Assembly (NCBI GenBank): GCA_002345215.1
Contig: DDVH01000025.1
Coordinates: 1-64,000, forward strand
Source: Anaerolineales bacterium UBA2317
GTDB lineage: Bacteria; Chloroflexota; Anaerolineae; Anaerolineales; Villigracilaceae
Direction: 5' to 3'
Length of the DNA stretch: 64,000 bases
Position numbers and translations under genes: made by a program. Positions 8,403 through 17,180 of the stretch are shown piece after piece. The first letter of the stretch is position 1, and every line of letters begins with the position of its first letter. The notes under the pieces are model-generated. The model made no database searches. It saw only the letters and a program-made list of their open reading frames with translations, and had not been told where the DNA came from.

Positions 8403-8825
8403 ATGACTCGCGGACTCAATAAAGTGCAAATTATTGGACATCTTGGTAAAGACCCTGAAATGCGCTACACCCCTTCTGGCAAACCTGTGACCACTTTTTC
8501 TGTGGCAGTCAGCCGCTCTTGGAACAGTCCAGACGGTGAACGTCATAATGAAACTGAATGGTTCAACATTGTGGCGTGGGGTCCTTTGGCAGAGACATGT
8601 AAAAACTTTTTATCAAAAGGTAAGCATGTTTATATTGAAGGACGTTTACAAACCCGCCGTTGGGATGATAAAGAAGGTGTGAAACACACAACTGTTGAAA
8701 TTGTAGCCAACGAGATGATTATGCTCGGAGAACGGCGCGATTCAAACAACCAACATCAAGAAGCAGGGCAAGCATCTGCGCCGGATAGTGCAAACAACTC
8801 GGCAGAAGATGATTTTCCGTTTTAG
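8403..8825 (+). CDS. ssb: Single-stranded DNA-binding protein
   Basis: The 140-residue protein has the OB-fold of bacterial SSB in residues 1-108: VQIIGHLGKDPEMRYTPSG, SVAVSRSW, ETEWFNIVAWG and YIEGRLQTRRWDD. A short polar linker leads to the acidic tip EDDFPF, the universal docking peptide for replication and repair partners. It protects single-stranded DNA and recruits partner enzymes. Its place between rpsF and rpsR is the usual bacterial arrangement, and an AAGGAG site precedes the start. Confidence 0.96.
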   Translation: MTRGLNKVQIIGHLGKDPEMRYTPSGKPVTTFSVAVSRSWNSPDGERHNETEWFNIVAWGPLAETCKNFLSKGKHVYIEGRLQTRRWDDKEGVKHTTVEIVANEMIMLGERRDSNNQHQEAGQASAPDSANNSAEDDFPF

Positions 8826-8851
8826 TTTAAATTTTTTGGAGTATAAGTATC

Positions 8852-9136
8852 ATGGCTGAAGAAAGAAATTCCTCTGGCGGAGAAGGTGGCGAACGCGGAG
8901 AACGTGGCAAGTTTTTTGCCAAACCAAAGTTTTGCGCCTTCTGTGCCGACAAAACCTTAACCATTGATTATAAAAATGTTGACCTTCTGCGAAAATATGT
9001 AACAGAAGATGGCAACATTCGTCCGCGCCGCCAAACTGGCGCATGTGCCAAACATCAACGCGTCGTGGCGGCGGCTGTAAAGCAAGCACGTCACGTGGCA
9101 CTTCTGCCTTTTAGTGGTGCAGAAACCGTTCGCTAA
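8852..9136 (+). CDS. rpsR: 30S ribosomal protein S18
   Basis: The 94-residue protein has a glycine/arginine-rich N-terminus, then the S18 core from about residue 27: KFCAFCADK, TIDYKNVDLLRKYV, EDGNIRPRRQTGACAKHQR and VKQARHVALLPF. The C-x2-C ... C-x2-H set marks the zinc-binding (C+) paralogue of S18. It pairs with S6 on the platform of the small subunit. The poly-Gly/Glu/Arg leader (residues 8-20) is longer than in minimal S18 proteins. Confidence 0.95.
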   Translation: MAEERNSSGGEGGERGERGKFFAKPKFCAFCADKTLTIDYKNVDLLRKYVTEDGNIRPRRQTGACAKHQRVVAAAVKQARHVALLPFSGAETVR

Positions 9137-9161
9137 TTACCTAGCAAGTTAAAAATAAAAC

Positions 9162-9210
9162 GTCCCGCAGGCTTAGATCCTTCGCTTCGCTCAGGACAAG
9201 CCTGCGGGAC
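9162..9210. repeat. Inverted repeat GTCCCGCAGGCTT / AAGCCTGCGGGAC
   Basis: Perfect 13-base arms (9162-9174 and 9198-9210) flank a TTCGCTTCGCTCAGGA-type middle that is common in dispersed palindromes. There is no T tract, so it is more likely a mobile repeat than a classical terminator, though it could stop the rpsR transcript. Confidence 0.55.
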
Positions 9211-9241
9211 AATGTATTAAATCAACGAAGGAAATACGAAT

Positions 9242-10663
9242 ATGTCTAACGAATCGGGTAACAAACCCGTAGCACCTCATAAAAAACACGTTGCCCGCTT
9301 ACAACGTGAAAAACAACAAACCCGCCTCATCCTTTATGTTTTCTTTGGAATCTTAGGCGCAGTGATTCTGTTGCTCGTGTATGGCTGGCTGGATATAAAT
9401 TATTTTCAATTACAAAGACCTGTCGCCACAGTCAATGAAGCGGAAATTAGCATTGAAGATTTTGAACCACGTGTACGTTTAGAACGTCAAAACTTAATCA
9501 ATCAATACCTTCAAATTGAACAATACGTACAAGTTTTTGGAAGCGTTGAAACCGCTTCTCAATTTATGGGCACTGACTTAAATGCTCAAGCGCAGTCCAT
9601 TCAATTTCAACTTGGTTCACCAGCCACCGTTGGTCAAGGTGTGTTAAACCAAATGATTAATGAAGAAATCATTCGGCAAGAAGCGGCAAAACGTGGCATC
9701 GTCGTCAGTGAAGAAGAATTACAAGAAGCCATTCAAAGTTTTTTCAGCTACTTCCCAAATGGCACTCCCACGCCAACCATCACACCTACTGCCTTCAACA
9801 CACCTGAAATGCCAATTGAAGCGTTGCTCATCATCACCCCAACATTACCAGCCACATCAACACCTTTGCCCACTGCCACATCAGTAGATGAAACTCCGCA
9901 ACCGACAATCACATCAACAGTGACCAGCACGCCTCTTCCTACGGCTACAGCGGGTCCAAGCGCGACGCCTTTCCCTACCTCTACACCATATACCGAAGAA
10001 GGCTTCCAACAATCTGTTGCTGACTTGAGCGAAAACTTAGTCAAGTTTGGATTCAGTGAAGATTATTATCGAACCTTTATTGAAACCCAACTCTTACAAG
10101 AAAAATTGCGTGATGCCATCGCAACTGATATTAGCACCACACAAACTCAAGTTTGGGCACGTCACATCCTCGTTGCTGATGAACAAACTGCTAACGACAT
10201 AATCGCTAGATTACAAAATGGTGAAGATTTTGCTGAATTAGCCGTCACCCTTTCCACAGATACAGCCTCTGCTATCAATGGTGGAGACTTAGGCTGGTTC
10301 GGACCTGGCATGATGGTGCCAGAATTTGAAACTGCCGCTTTTGCACTCAATGCCCCCGGTGACATTACATTGACTCCTGTTCAAAGTAGTTTTGGCTTTC
10401 ATATTATTCAATTAGTAGCAAAGCAAGAACGCCCAGTAACGAATGACCAAATTGAAGCAGAAAAAGATTCAATCTTTCAAGAATGGCTATTCACCGCGCG
10501 TGAAACAGACTATGTAGTAGAGACTTTTGACTTCTGGCAAGCCCGTGTACCTGATGAACCAAGCTTCATCAGCGTTGCAACCGAGCAAGCCTCTCTTCAA
10601 CAAACTGCCCAAGCAGAACAAATTGCTACCTTCCAAGCCGTGACATTGACTCCGATTCCGTAA
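9242..10663 (+). CDS. Membrane-anchored peptidyl-prolyl isomerase (SurA/PpiC type)
   Basis: This 473-residue protein has a short basic cytoplasmic head, one membrane helix (about 27-48), a SurA-like N-terminal helical region (about 60-170) and a Thr/Pro-rich linker (about 175-250). A parvulin domain follows at about 300-400, marked by WARHILVADE, GGDLGWFGPG and SSFGFHIIQL. PpiC-type proteins help exported proteins fold outside the membrane. The Thr/Pro linker breaks the SurA-like region in two, a style seen in other exported proteins of this window. An AAGGAA site precedes the ATG. Confidence 0.85.
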   Translation: MSNESGNKPVAPHKKHVARLQREKQQTRLILYVFFGILGAVILLLVYGWLDINYFQLQRPVATVNEAEISIEDFEPRVRLERQNLINQYLQIEQYVQVFGSVETASQFMGTDLNAQAQSIQFQLGSPATVGQGVLNQMINEEIIRQEAAKRGIVVSEEELQEAIQSFFSYFPNGTPTPTITPTAFNTPEMPIEALLIITPTLPATSTPLPTATSVDETPQPTITSTVTSTPLPTATAGPSATPFPTSTPYTEEGFQQSVADLSENLVKFGFSEDYYRTFIETQLLQEKLRDAIATDISTTQTQVWARHILVADEQTANDIIARLQNGEDFAELAVTLSTDTASAINGGDLGWFGPGMMVPEFETAAFALNAPGDITLTPVQSSFGFHIIQLVAKQERPVTNDQIEAEKDSIFQEWLFTARETDYVVETFDFWQARVPDEPSFISVATEQASLQQTAQAEQIATFQAVTLTPIP

Positions 10664-10679
10664 GTTATGTCATTACATT

Positions 10680-10712
10680 CATTGGTCGAGTAGGACAAAG
10701 TCCGTATCGAGA
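10680..10712. repeat. GGTCGAGTAGG...TATCGAGAC repeat, short copy
   Basis: This copy resembles the longer element at 42655-42728 in its ends GGTCGAGTAGG and TATCGAGAC. It sits in the gap after the isomerase gene. Confidence 0.5.
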
Positions 10713-10720
10713 CTATAAAC

Positions 10721-10755
10721 AAAAACTCACTTTCGATTTCGAAGGTGAGTTTTTA
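10721..10755 (+). terminator. Terminator after the isomerase gene
   Basis: A 15-bp stem with one wobble pair (AAAAACTCAC... to ...GTGAGTTTTT) and a 4-base loop ends in TTTTT. It lies 58 bases past the stop codon. Confidence 0.75.
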
Positions 10756-10780
10756 TTTATTATTTTGAGATTAGGTATTG

Positions 10781-10786
10781 TATAAT
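10781..10786 (+). promoter_or_regulatory. -10 box before the lipoprotein gene
   Basis: A perfect TATAAT lies 21 bases before the ATG at 10808. No good -35 hexamer is seen at the right distance, so the promoter is only partly supported. Confidence 0.4.
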
Positions 10787-10807
10787 GCTGTATAAATCAT
10801 AGTTGGA

Positions 10808-11539
10808 ATGAAAAAGATTACACTACTGATAGCCATATTCTATTTGTCTTTGTTGTCATCTTGTATTCTCTCATCGAATGAAACTAGAGAGCCGACCTCG
10901 AGTATCCCCGCCACTTTTAGAGCCACTGTAACAAATGCGCTCTCATTGCAAACACCACCGTACGAAGGTACGCCTTTACCAACTTTGGCTCTGACTGCCA
11001 CACAGCCGCCGCTTGAAGTGATAAATGATATTTTTCTTCCGAACTATGGTGAAGTAAATATGGAACAAGGTGTTTTTTTGATACAGGAACGGGAGCGCAA
11101 ACTATCCGTATTAGATGCCGAAATAACATCAAACTGTAAGCACACCGGGCAATATGGCTTGCATATCACCTATGTAATGTCAAATGAGTACACATCTGGG
11201 AATTATGGTGGATGGCATATATCGGTCGTTCAAGGTGCACATCAGTATCCACGTATTGACATAAGAAACTCTAAAACAATTGATTTCTGGGTAATAGGGA
11301 AAGTTGGAGCAGAGATTTTTGAAATTTGGATTACGAATGAATTTGACTCAGAAATTGGTGTGAAATCTATAGACTATGTTGAGATCAGTTCAACAGAATG
11401 GCAAATGGTTCATATTCCATTTTCAGACTTTTATCGTACTCGTCCGTTTAATGAAATTTACGGGATCGCATTCATTTTTAGATCAACAAGCGGTGTTGGA
11501 GAGATCTGCATAGATGATATTAGTGTAATCAACCCATAG
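10808..11539 (+). CDS. Lipoprotein with carbohydrate-binding-like beta domain
   Basis: The 243-residue protein has a type II signal peptide with lipobox LLSSC (Cys19), a Thr/Pro-rich spacer (about 30-70) and a beta-rich C-terminal domain (about 75-243). That domain ends WQMVHIPFSDF ... EICIDDISVINP, a pattern of jelly-roll carbohydrate-binding or CIA30-like domains. It is thus lipid-anchored on the outer face of the membrane. No enzyme motif is seen. It has its own -10 box, and an attC-like remnant lies right after its stop, suggesting it arrived as a gene cassette. The function is unknown. Confidence 0.7.
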   Translation: MKKITLLIAIFYLSLLSSCILSSNETREPTSSIPATFRATVTNALSLQTPPYEGTPLPTLALTATQPPLEVINDIFLPNYGEVNMEQGVFLIQERERKLSVLDAEITSNCKHTGQYGLHITYVMSNEYTSGNYGGWHISVVQGAHQYPRIDIRNSKTIDFWVIGKVGAEIFEIWITNEFDSEIGVKSIDYVEISSTEWQMVHIPFSDFYRTRPFNEIYGIAFIFRSTSGVGEICIDDISVINP

Positions 11540-11542
11540 CCT

Positions 11543-11661
11543 GCCCAACAAAATGTGCAGCCTGACGCTGGGGATTCTGAGCACATCCCAAGCAGTTTTC
11601 TACGCCGTAACCTTTTTCTGGCTGGACGGCGAAGCCGTCCCCGTCCCAGCGCCAGTAACGC
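11543..11661 (+). other. attC-like remnant (integron recombination site) after the lipoprotein gene
   Basis: The stretch starts with GCCCAAC, which fits the RYYYAAC R'' box, 4 bases past the stop codon. Near-complementary arms CTGACGCTGGG and CCCAGCGCCAG (one mismatch) follow, with an inner GGACGGC-GAA-GCCGTCC hairpin, then GTAACGCAA as in known long attC sites. The closing GTTRRRY box is missing: the sequence runs directly into the end of smc. The general layout resembles environmental attC sites, by recollection of the pattern and not by search. Confidence 0.4.
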
Positions 11662-11667
11662 AACCCC

Positions 11668-14600
11668 TTATCCCCTCTTCAACATATCATCTGTGACTTG
11701 ATCCAACCTCAAACTAATAATCTGACTCGCCGAGTCGCGCCCCATCGTCACGCCATAAATCACATCTGCGGCTTGAACCGTATTGCGATTATGCGTGATG
11801 ACAATAAATTGTGTATCTTTGCTTAAGTCAACCAGCAAATCTCTAAAACGTCCTACATTGGCTTCATCGAGCATGGCATCTACTTCATCCATCACACATA
11901 CTGGCGTTGGTGAAACTTTTAGCAATGCAAATACCAAAGCAATCGCTGTCAAACTTCTTTCACCACCGGAAAGCAATGCCAAGCCTTGTTCACGTCTGCC
12001 GGGCAAACGAGCTTCAATTTCAATACCCGTTTCAACTAAATTTTCAGGGTCAGTTAAAGCAAGTCTCGCTGAGCCACCGCCGAACAAACGCACAAACGTC
12101 TCGCGGAATTGTTTATCTACGGCATCAAATGTTTTTACAAATTCTTGTTTGGTTAATTCATCCAACTCAGCCACAACCTGTTTCAAATCCGCTTCGGCTT
12201 TGCGTAAATCTTCCACTTGCGTTTTCATGAACTCATAACGTTCTTTTTCTTGGTCATATTCGTTTTTCGCATCTGGATTAATCGGACCCATGCGCCTAAT
12301 TTGCGCGCGATGATGAGTCAATTGCTCTTCAATTTCAGGCGCAATTTCTGTAATCACAGGCAATTGCTCCACCATACCTTCAATCGGCAATGGCACTGGA
12401 CCTGAAACATCTTCGGCATATTCAAACATCACCAAACCAAAATCATCTGTAATTTTTTGGCGCAAATTATCCAACGCTTCGTTTTTACGAGTCTGCTCTA
12501 ATTGCACCTGACCATACATTCTTTCAGCATTTGCAAAACTGCGTTGCGTACTGGCTTCGGCATCTTGCAAACGTTTTTCTTCACCTTCTGCCATCGCCAA
12601 ATCTTTTTCAGCAGGTTCAATTTGTACTCGCATCGCTTCTAACTGCACATTCAAATTGGTTTCTTGCTCACGTAATTGATTCTTTTCAGCATCCAAACCT
12701 GATAATGAAGAATCTAATTCTCCCAAACGTGTAGAAAATTCCACACGCCTTGCATCCAAACGATTAATATCTTCGCCGCGTTCATTTAATTTATTTTGCG
12801 TGGCGATTAAATTTTGTTCAGCCACTGCTGCACGCGTGCTCCAATACGAAACTTGTTCTTGCAACTCGCCCGCTTCAAGTTCATTGATTTTTGTTGCTAC
12901 AATCTTTAAATCAGATTGTGCTTTGGCAGAATCATTTTCCACTTCTACTAAAGCAGTGCCTAATTTTTCTTGATTAGATACAAATTCTTGTACTTCATTC
13001 GCCAATTGATTTAATTGACTCTTCTGCCATTCCAATTGACGAATCATCGCCTCTGACTCAAGCCCGGCTTGTTGTTCCTGCTCCTGCAATTCTCCCAACC
13101 TGATTCTTGATTCGCGCGCGTCAATCTCCATTTGATTCAATTCACGTTGTGCACCCGTCAATTGATTTGACAATGACTCAACCAAATTATTTGACTCAGA
13201 TAATTTCGCCATCAAACTGCTCAGGCTTGATTCATATTCCCGCTTTTGGCGACCACGCCCCAACGTCGAAGATGAAGCGGTTTTGCCTGCGATGATTAAT
13301 CCATCACCACGGAAAACTTCGCCGCGTAAAGTCACAATGCGCGCGTGAGTCGGAATATCTTTAACTAAATTTTTGGCAGTGGCTCTATCCCGCACAATCA
13401 ACGTTTGACCAAGCATTAATCGCACTGCGTTTTTCAATTCATCTGGCGCGTTGATAAGTTCAGATGCAATGCCAATTGCATCATTTGAAATATTTAATAA
13501 ATCAGAATTTTTATCAACAGGCAACAAAGCCGCGCGACTTGATTCATCTGACTCAAGCAAATTCAACGCGTTTTCAATTTCGTTTTCGTTTAACAAAACT
13601 GCATCGAGCGTATCACCCAACGCGGCGGCGATGGCAGTTTCAAGTTCGGCGGGAACATCCAACACGCCGCTCAATGCGCCACGCGATGTAAGATTTGATT
13701 GCAAAAGATAACGCGCGCCTTCAGCATAACCGGCGAGTGATTGTTCTGATTGTTCAAGCACTTCGAGTTGCGCTTTCAAACGTGAATGGTCTGATTCTTC
13801 TTTGGTTCTTTTTTCTAAAGCAGAACGTCTTTGATTTTCAATTTGTTCAACTTCATTACGTTTTGCAATTGCTTTAGATTCAATCTCTTGCAAAGCGTTT
13901 TGGGCTTCGTCTTTTAACTTTTTCGCTGATTCAAATTCTGCTTTGGCTTTTTCTGTTTGTGATTCTGCATTGGCAATTGCATTTTTGGTTTGTTCAATTT
14001 TTTGATTCTGTGATTCAATGCGAGACTTTAACTCATCCAAACGAGCATTATTTTCAGCACGCGCTTGTGTGAAGGTTTCAATTTGTAAACGTAAAGTATT
14101 AATTTGTTCTTCAATGCTCGAACGTTCAGATTGTCTTGTTTGTAATGCGTTTTGTGCATTGTTAAGTTGAGATTTGGCTTCATCGGCTTCGGCTTGTACG
14201 CGTGCAAGATCTTTTTCAACTTCTTGATAACGCTCACGCGCCAAATGCAATTCATTCGATATACCTTCTTGGTCAGAAAGTATATTGGCTTGTTGAGCAG
14301 TTAATGCCCGACGACGTTCTTCTAACACTGCTAACTCACGACTCAATGTTTCGCGTTGCGTATGTAATTCAGCGGCTTTTCGATGCCATTCATTTAAATG
14401 AGCACGCAAGCCTGATAGCCTTTCACGAAATGCCATATATTCGGCTTGTGCTTTTTCATAAACAACTCGCGCTTCATTCATGCGTGCTTCTTGGGCGCGA
14501 ACTGATTCGCGTGCATCTGTTAAATCACGTTGCGCACGATGCCAATGAAAACCATACCATTCACGTAAAATTAATTTCAAATCCGCTTGTGCGCGAGAAA

Positions 14601-15249
14601 AATCAATCGCGCGTTTGGCTTGCCGTTCCAAACTACGAATGCGCGGCTCAAGCTCAGACATAATGTCTAAAACTCGTTCCAAATTTCTTTCAGTGTTATC
14701 GAGTCTCTTTAATGCATCTTCACGGCGTGCGCGATACAACCCCACGCCTGCCGCCTCTTCAAACAAACGACGGCGTTCATCTGCTTTCAATGCTAAAGAA
14801 GCATCTACTAACCCTTGACCTAAAATCGTATATGTTCGTTCACTCAAGCCCGCTTGCGCAAGCAATTCATTCATCTCACGCAAACGCACATGTTGACCAT
14901 TAATTAAATATTCATTGCGTCCATCACGATGCGCCACACGCCCCATCGCCACTTCTGAAAAATCTAATGGCAACCATTGGTCTGTATTATCAAATAAAAT
15001 CGTGGCTTGCGCCATGCCTGCTCGCGCGCGAGATTCTGAACCTGAAAAAATCATGTCTTCGGTTTTTTTGCCGCGCAACAATGTGTATGATTGTTCGCCC
15101 AATACCCAACGTAATGAGTCAGCGATATTTGATTTGCCCGAACCATTTGGTCCAACGATGGCAGTAATGCCACCCGCAAATTCAAATGTGACGCGAGATG
15201 CGAAAGTTTTATAACCTTGTAATTCTAATGATTTAAGACGAAGAGGCAT
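11668..15249 (-). CDS. smc: Chromosome segregation protein SMC
   Basis: This 1193-residue protein has the full SMC plan. An N-terminal ATPase lobe carries Walker A GPNGSGKSN near residue 33, and a first long coiled coil runs from about 165 to 490. The hinge spans about 510-660 (GALSGVLDV, TLRGEVFRGDG), followed by a second coiled coil. The C-terminal lobe carries the signature LLSGGERSLTAIAL and Walker B VCVMDEVDAMLDEANV. SMC with ScpAB compacts and segregates the chromosome. No ribosome site is clear at the ATG. It lies 30 bases after rnc on the same strand, the common rnc-smc order. The stop codon abuts the attC-like remnant. Confidence 0.96.
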   Translation of the reverse strand: MPLRLKSLELQGYKTFASRVTFEFAGGITAIVGPNGSGKSNIADSLRWVLGEQSYTLLRGKKTEDMIFSGSESRARAGMAQATILFDNTDQWLPLDFSEVAMGRVAHRDGRNEYLINGQHVRLREMNELLAQAGLSERTYTILGQGLVDASLALKADERRRLFEEAAGVGLYRARREDALKRLDNTERNLERVLDIMSELEPRIRSLERQAKRAIDFSRAQADLKLILREWYGFHWHRAQRDLTDARESVRAQEARMNEARVVYEKAQAEYMAFRERLSGLRAHLNEWHRKAAELHTQRETLSRELAVLEERRRALTAQQANILSDQEGISNELHLARERYQEVEKDLARVQAEADEAKSQLNNAQNALQTRQSERSSIEEQINTLRLQIETFTQARAENNARLDELKSRIESQNQKIEQTKNAIANAESQTEKAKAEFESAKKLKDEAQNALQEIESKAIAKRNEVEQIENQRRSALEKRTKEESDHSRLKAQLEVLEQSEQSLAGYAEGARYLLQSNLTSRGALSGVLDVPAELETAIAAALGDTLDAVLLNENEIENALNLLESDESSRAALLPVDKNSDLLNISNDAIGIASELINAPDELKNAVRLMLGQTLIVRDRATAKNLVKDIPTHARIVTLRGEVFRGDGLIIAGKTASSSTLGRGRQKREYESSLSSLMAKLSESNNLVESLSNQLTGAQRELNQMEIDARESRIRLGELQEQEQQAGLESEAMIRQLEWQKSQLNQLANEVQEFVSNQEKLGTALVEVENDSAKAQSDLKIVATKINELEAGELQEQVSYWSTRAAVAEQNLIATQNKLNERGEDINRLDARRVEFSTRLGELDSSLSGLDAEKNQLREQETNLNVQLEAMRVQIEPAEKDLAMAEGEEKRLQDAEASTQRSFANAERMYGQVQLEQTRKNEALDNLRQKITDDFGLVMFEYAEDVSGPVPLPIEGMVEQLPVITEIAPEIEEQLTHHRAQIRRMGPINPDAKNEYDQEKERYEFMKTQVEDLRKAEADLKQVVAELDELTKQEFVKTFDAVDKQFRETFVRLFGGGSARLALTDPENLVETGIEIEARLPGRREQGLALLSGGERSLTAIALVFALLKVSPTPVCVMDEVDAMLDEANVGRFRDLLVDLSKDTQFIVITHNRNTVQAADVIYGVTMGRDSASQIISLRLDQVTDDMLKRG

Positions 15250-15279
15250 ATTGTTATTTACAATTTCTGATTTACGATT

Positions 15280-15993
15280 TTATATTTTTAGATTTTTAAA
15301 ATGGACTAACGCACTTCGTGCCGCGCTTCTTTCTGCTAGGCTGATACTTGTTCCTGTACCTCGACCTTTAACTTCACCCGCGATTAACACTTCTACTTCA
15401 TAAATTCTGGCGTGGTCTGGTCCATCTTTACTGACGACGCGATAATTAGGTGTACCAAGTTTGAGTGCTTGCGATGTTTCTTGCAATTCACTCTTTGGGT
15501 CTTCCACTTCATCTAACATTCTATCTTCAACCGATTCAAATAAAGGAATTAAAAACTTTTTTACTTTATCTAAATCTGAATCAAGATAAATTGCACCAAT
15601 CACGGCTTCAAATGCAGAACCGAGCAAACTTTCTCGCGCATGACCACCAGATGATGTTTCTCCACGACCAAGCCGCAAAGCAGAACCTAAATCTAACTTA
15701 CGGGCAAATTCTGCTAAGCGTTCATTGCGCACAAGATATGAACGAATCTTCGTCAGGTGACCTTCTGGCATTTCAGGGTAGTGATGATATGCCCATTCAC
15801 CTACAACAAAATCTAATACGGCATCACCAAGAAATTCAAGGCGTTCGTTATCTTCACCAGCAGAATTTTCGTTGGTGTAAGAACGATGCGTGAGAGCCCG
15901 CGTCAGCAAAGATAAATTTGAAAAGGACAGACCCAGCCGCCCGTTAAGGTCTGAGGCGGTTTCTACATCTCGTTTTTGAGATTGCGATTGCAT
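15280..15993 (-). CDS. rnc: Ribonuclease III
   Basis: The 237-residue enzyme cleaves double-stranded RNA in rRNA and mRNA processing. Visible are the catalytic signature NERLEFLGDAVL, the RNase III domain through residue about 160 with ESLLGSAFEAVIGAIYLD, and the C-terminal dsRNA-binding domain PKSELQETSQ ... ERSAARSALVHF. The frame extends 24 codons upstream. A GGGAGG site 6-7 bases before the ATG at 15993 makes that the likely start. A 7-8 bp hairpin overlaps this ribosome site. It lies upstream of smc on the same strand. Confidence 0.93.
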   Translation of the reverse strand: MQSQSQKRDVETASDLNGRLGLSFSNLSLLTRALTHRSYTNENSAGEDNERLEFLGDAVLDFVVGEWAYHHYPEMPEGHLTKIRSYLVRNERLAEFARKLDLGSALRLGRGETSSGGHARESLLGSAFEAVIGAIYLDSDLDKVKKFLIPLFESVEDRMLDEVEDPKSELQETSQALKLGTPNYRVVSKDGPDHARIYEVEVLIAGEVKGRGTGTSISLAERSAARSALVHFKNLKI

Positions 15994-16000
15994 GGGGAAC

Positions 16001-16018
16001 CTCCCGGAACTCCGGGAG
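16001..16018 (-). promoter_or_regulatory. Hairpin covering the rnc ribosome binding site
   Basis: CTCCCGGA and TCCGGGAG (16001-16008 and 16011-16018) form a GC-rich stem. Its 3' arm on the minus strand contains the GGGAG of the rnc Shine-Dalgarno sequence. Folding would hide the ribosome site. Confidence 0.5.
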
Positions 16019-16154
16019 CGACATCCTCTTACCAAAGTGAGCGGATTTCGTTCCATGAGTTCCAATATGTTTTTGAGCGAGCAGAATTGTAACCTGAATT
16101 TTTTGTGAGAACAATTTTTTAAGATAGAATCAGGCAGTTTTTGAAGGAGACGCC

Positions 16155-17096
16155 ATGAATGAAGTCAGCAACGAAACGCGTTTTTTGCACGCGATTGAAA
16201 TTGGAATGGGCGGGCAACAATGGGGTGACCGATTGGTTTGGGGCTATGGTCAAACCCATACAGATAAAGACATTTTTGAAGCATTTAATACATCATTAAA
16301 TCTTGGCGTTCGTTTTATTGATACGGCTGAAATTTATGGTTCGGGAAAATCTGAAAGAATCATTGGCAGTTTGTTAAAAGAAACTGACCAACCTGTTTTG
16401 GTTGCAACTAAATTTTTCCCAATGCCGTGGCGTTTAACGAAAAATGCTTTGCCACGCGCTTTGAAAGGAAGTTTGGAAAGGCTTGGTTTAGAGTCTGTAG
16501 ATTTATATCAAGTACATTGGCCCTCGCCACTTATGACTCCAGAAACATTTATGGAAGGCATGGTGATTTGTGTAAAAGAAGGCTTGACGCGTACTGTAGG
16601 TGTTTCTAATTTTTGGAAGCAAAGAATTATGCGGGCATATTCAACATTATCACAACATGGGATTCCGTTGGCATCGAATCAATTGCCCTTTAGTTTACTG
16701 AATCGCACTGCTGAAAAAACTGGCACGCTTACACGTTGTAAAGAATTAGGGATTCGTGTGATTGCATACTCACCACTGGAACAAGGTTTATTAACTGGCA
16801 AATATTCGCCAGAAAATCCGCCAGTAGGTTTAAGGGCTTCACAGTATGGTCATTTGATTCAAAAACTTCCACCTATTATTAAAGTCTTACAAGAGATTGG
16901 TCAAACGCATGGCAAGACAGTTTCTCAAGTAGCATTGAATTGGGTGATTTGTAAAGGTGCACTTCCAATCCCCGGTGCAAAAAATGCCAAACAAGCTGAA
17001 GAAAACGCCGGCAGTGCAGGTTGGCACATGACCGATGATGAAATTGCTAAATTAGATGAAGTAACAGATAATATTCGAGAATATCCAAAAGAATAA
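16155..17096 (+). CDS. Aldo/keto reductase
   Basis: This 313-residue NAD(P)H-dependent oxidoreductase has the AKR barrel. The catalytic set is FIDTAEIYGSG (Asp and Tyr) near residue 57, the Lys in VATKF near 83, and the His in YQVHWP near 118. Cofactor-binding segments GVSNF near 152, SNQLPFSLL near 180, YSPLEQGLLTGKY near 207 and PIPGAKNAKQAEENA near 275 follow. It reduces aldehydes or ketones; the substrate is not predictable. An AAGGAG site precedes the ATG. It faces away from rnc and is followed by a dispersed repeat. Confidence 0.9.
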   Translation: MNEVSNETRFLHAIEIGMGGQQWGDRLVWGYGQTHTDKDIFEAFNTSLNLGVRFIDTAEIYGSGKSERIIGSLLKETDQPVLVATKFFPMPWRLTKNALPRALKGSLERLGLESVDLYQVHWPSPLMTPETFMEGMVICVKEGLTRTVGVSNFWKQRIMRAYSTLSQHGIPLASNQLPFSLLNRTAEKTGTLTRCKELGIRVIAYSPLEQGLLTGKYSPENPPVGLRASQYGHLIQKLPPIIKVLQEIGQTHGKTVSQVALNWVICKGALPIPGAKNAKQAEENAGSAGWHMTDDEIAKLDEVTDNIREYPKE

Positions 17097-17104
17097 ATAA
17101 AATA

Positions 17105-17165
17105 GCCACAGAGAACACAGAGGTCTTTGAGAAAACCTCTTAAAAATCTCAGTGAACTCTGTGGC
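17105..17165. repeat. GCCACAGAG palindromic repeat, copy 1
   Basis: The element starts GCCACAGAGAACACAGAGG and ends with the inverted form CTCTGTGGC, with a T/A-rich centre. Copies lie at 35505-35563, 43146-43205 and 59446-59511, all between genes. It spans the gap between the reductase and the zinc-ribbon gene. Confidence 0.85.
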
Positions 17166-17180
17166 AAATAAGGAGAAATT

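Noticed and set aside
14202..14663. 153-codon plus-strand open frame inside smc
   Set aside because: It lies wholly opposite the smc coiled coil and has no family resemblance or ribosome site; coding sequence with biased codons on the other strand gives such shadows.
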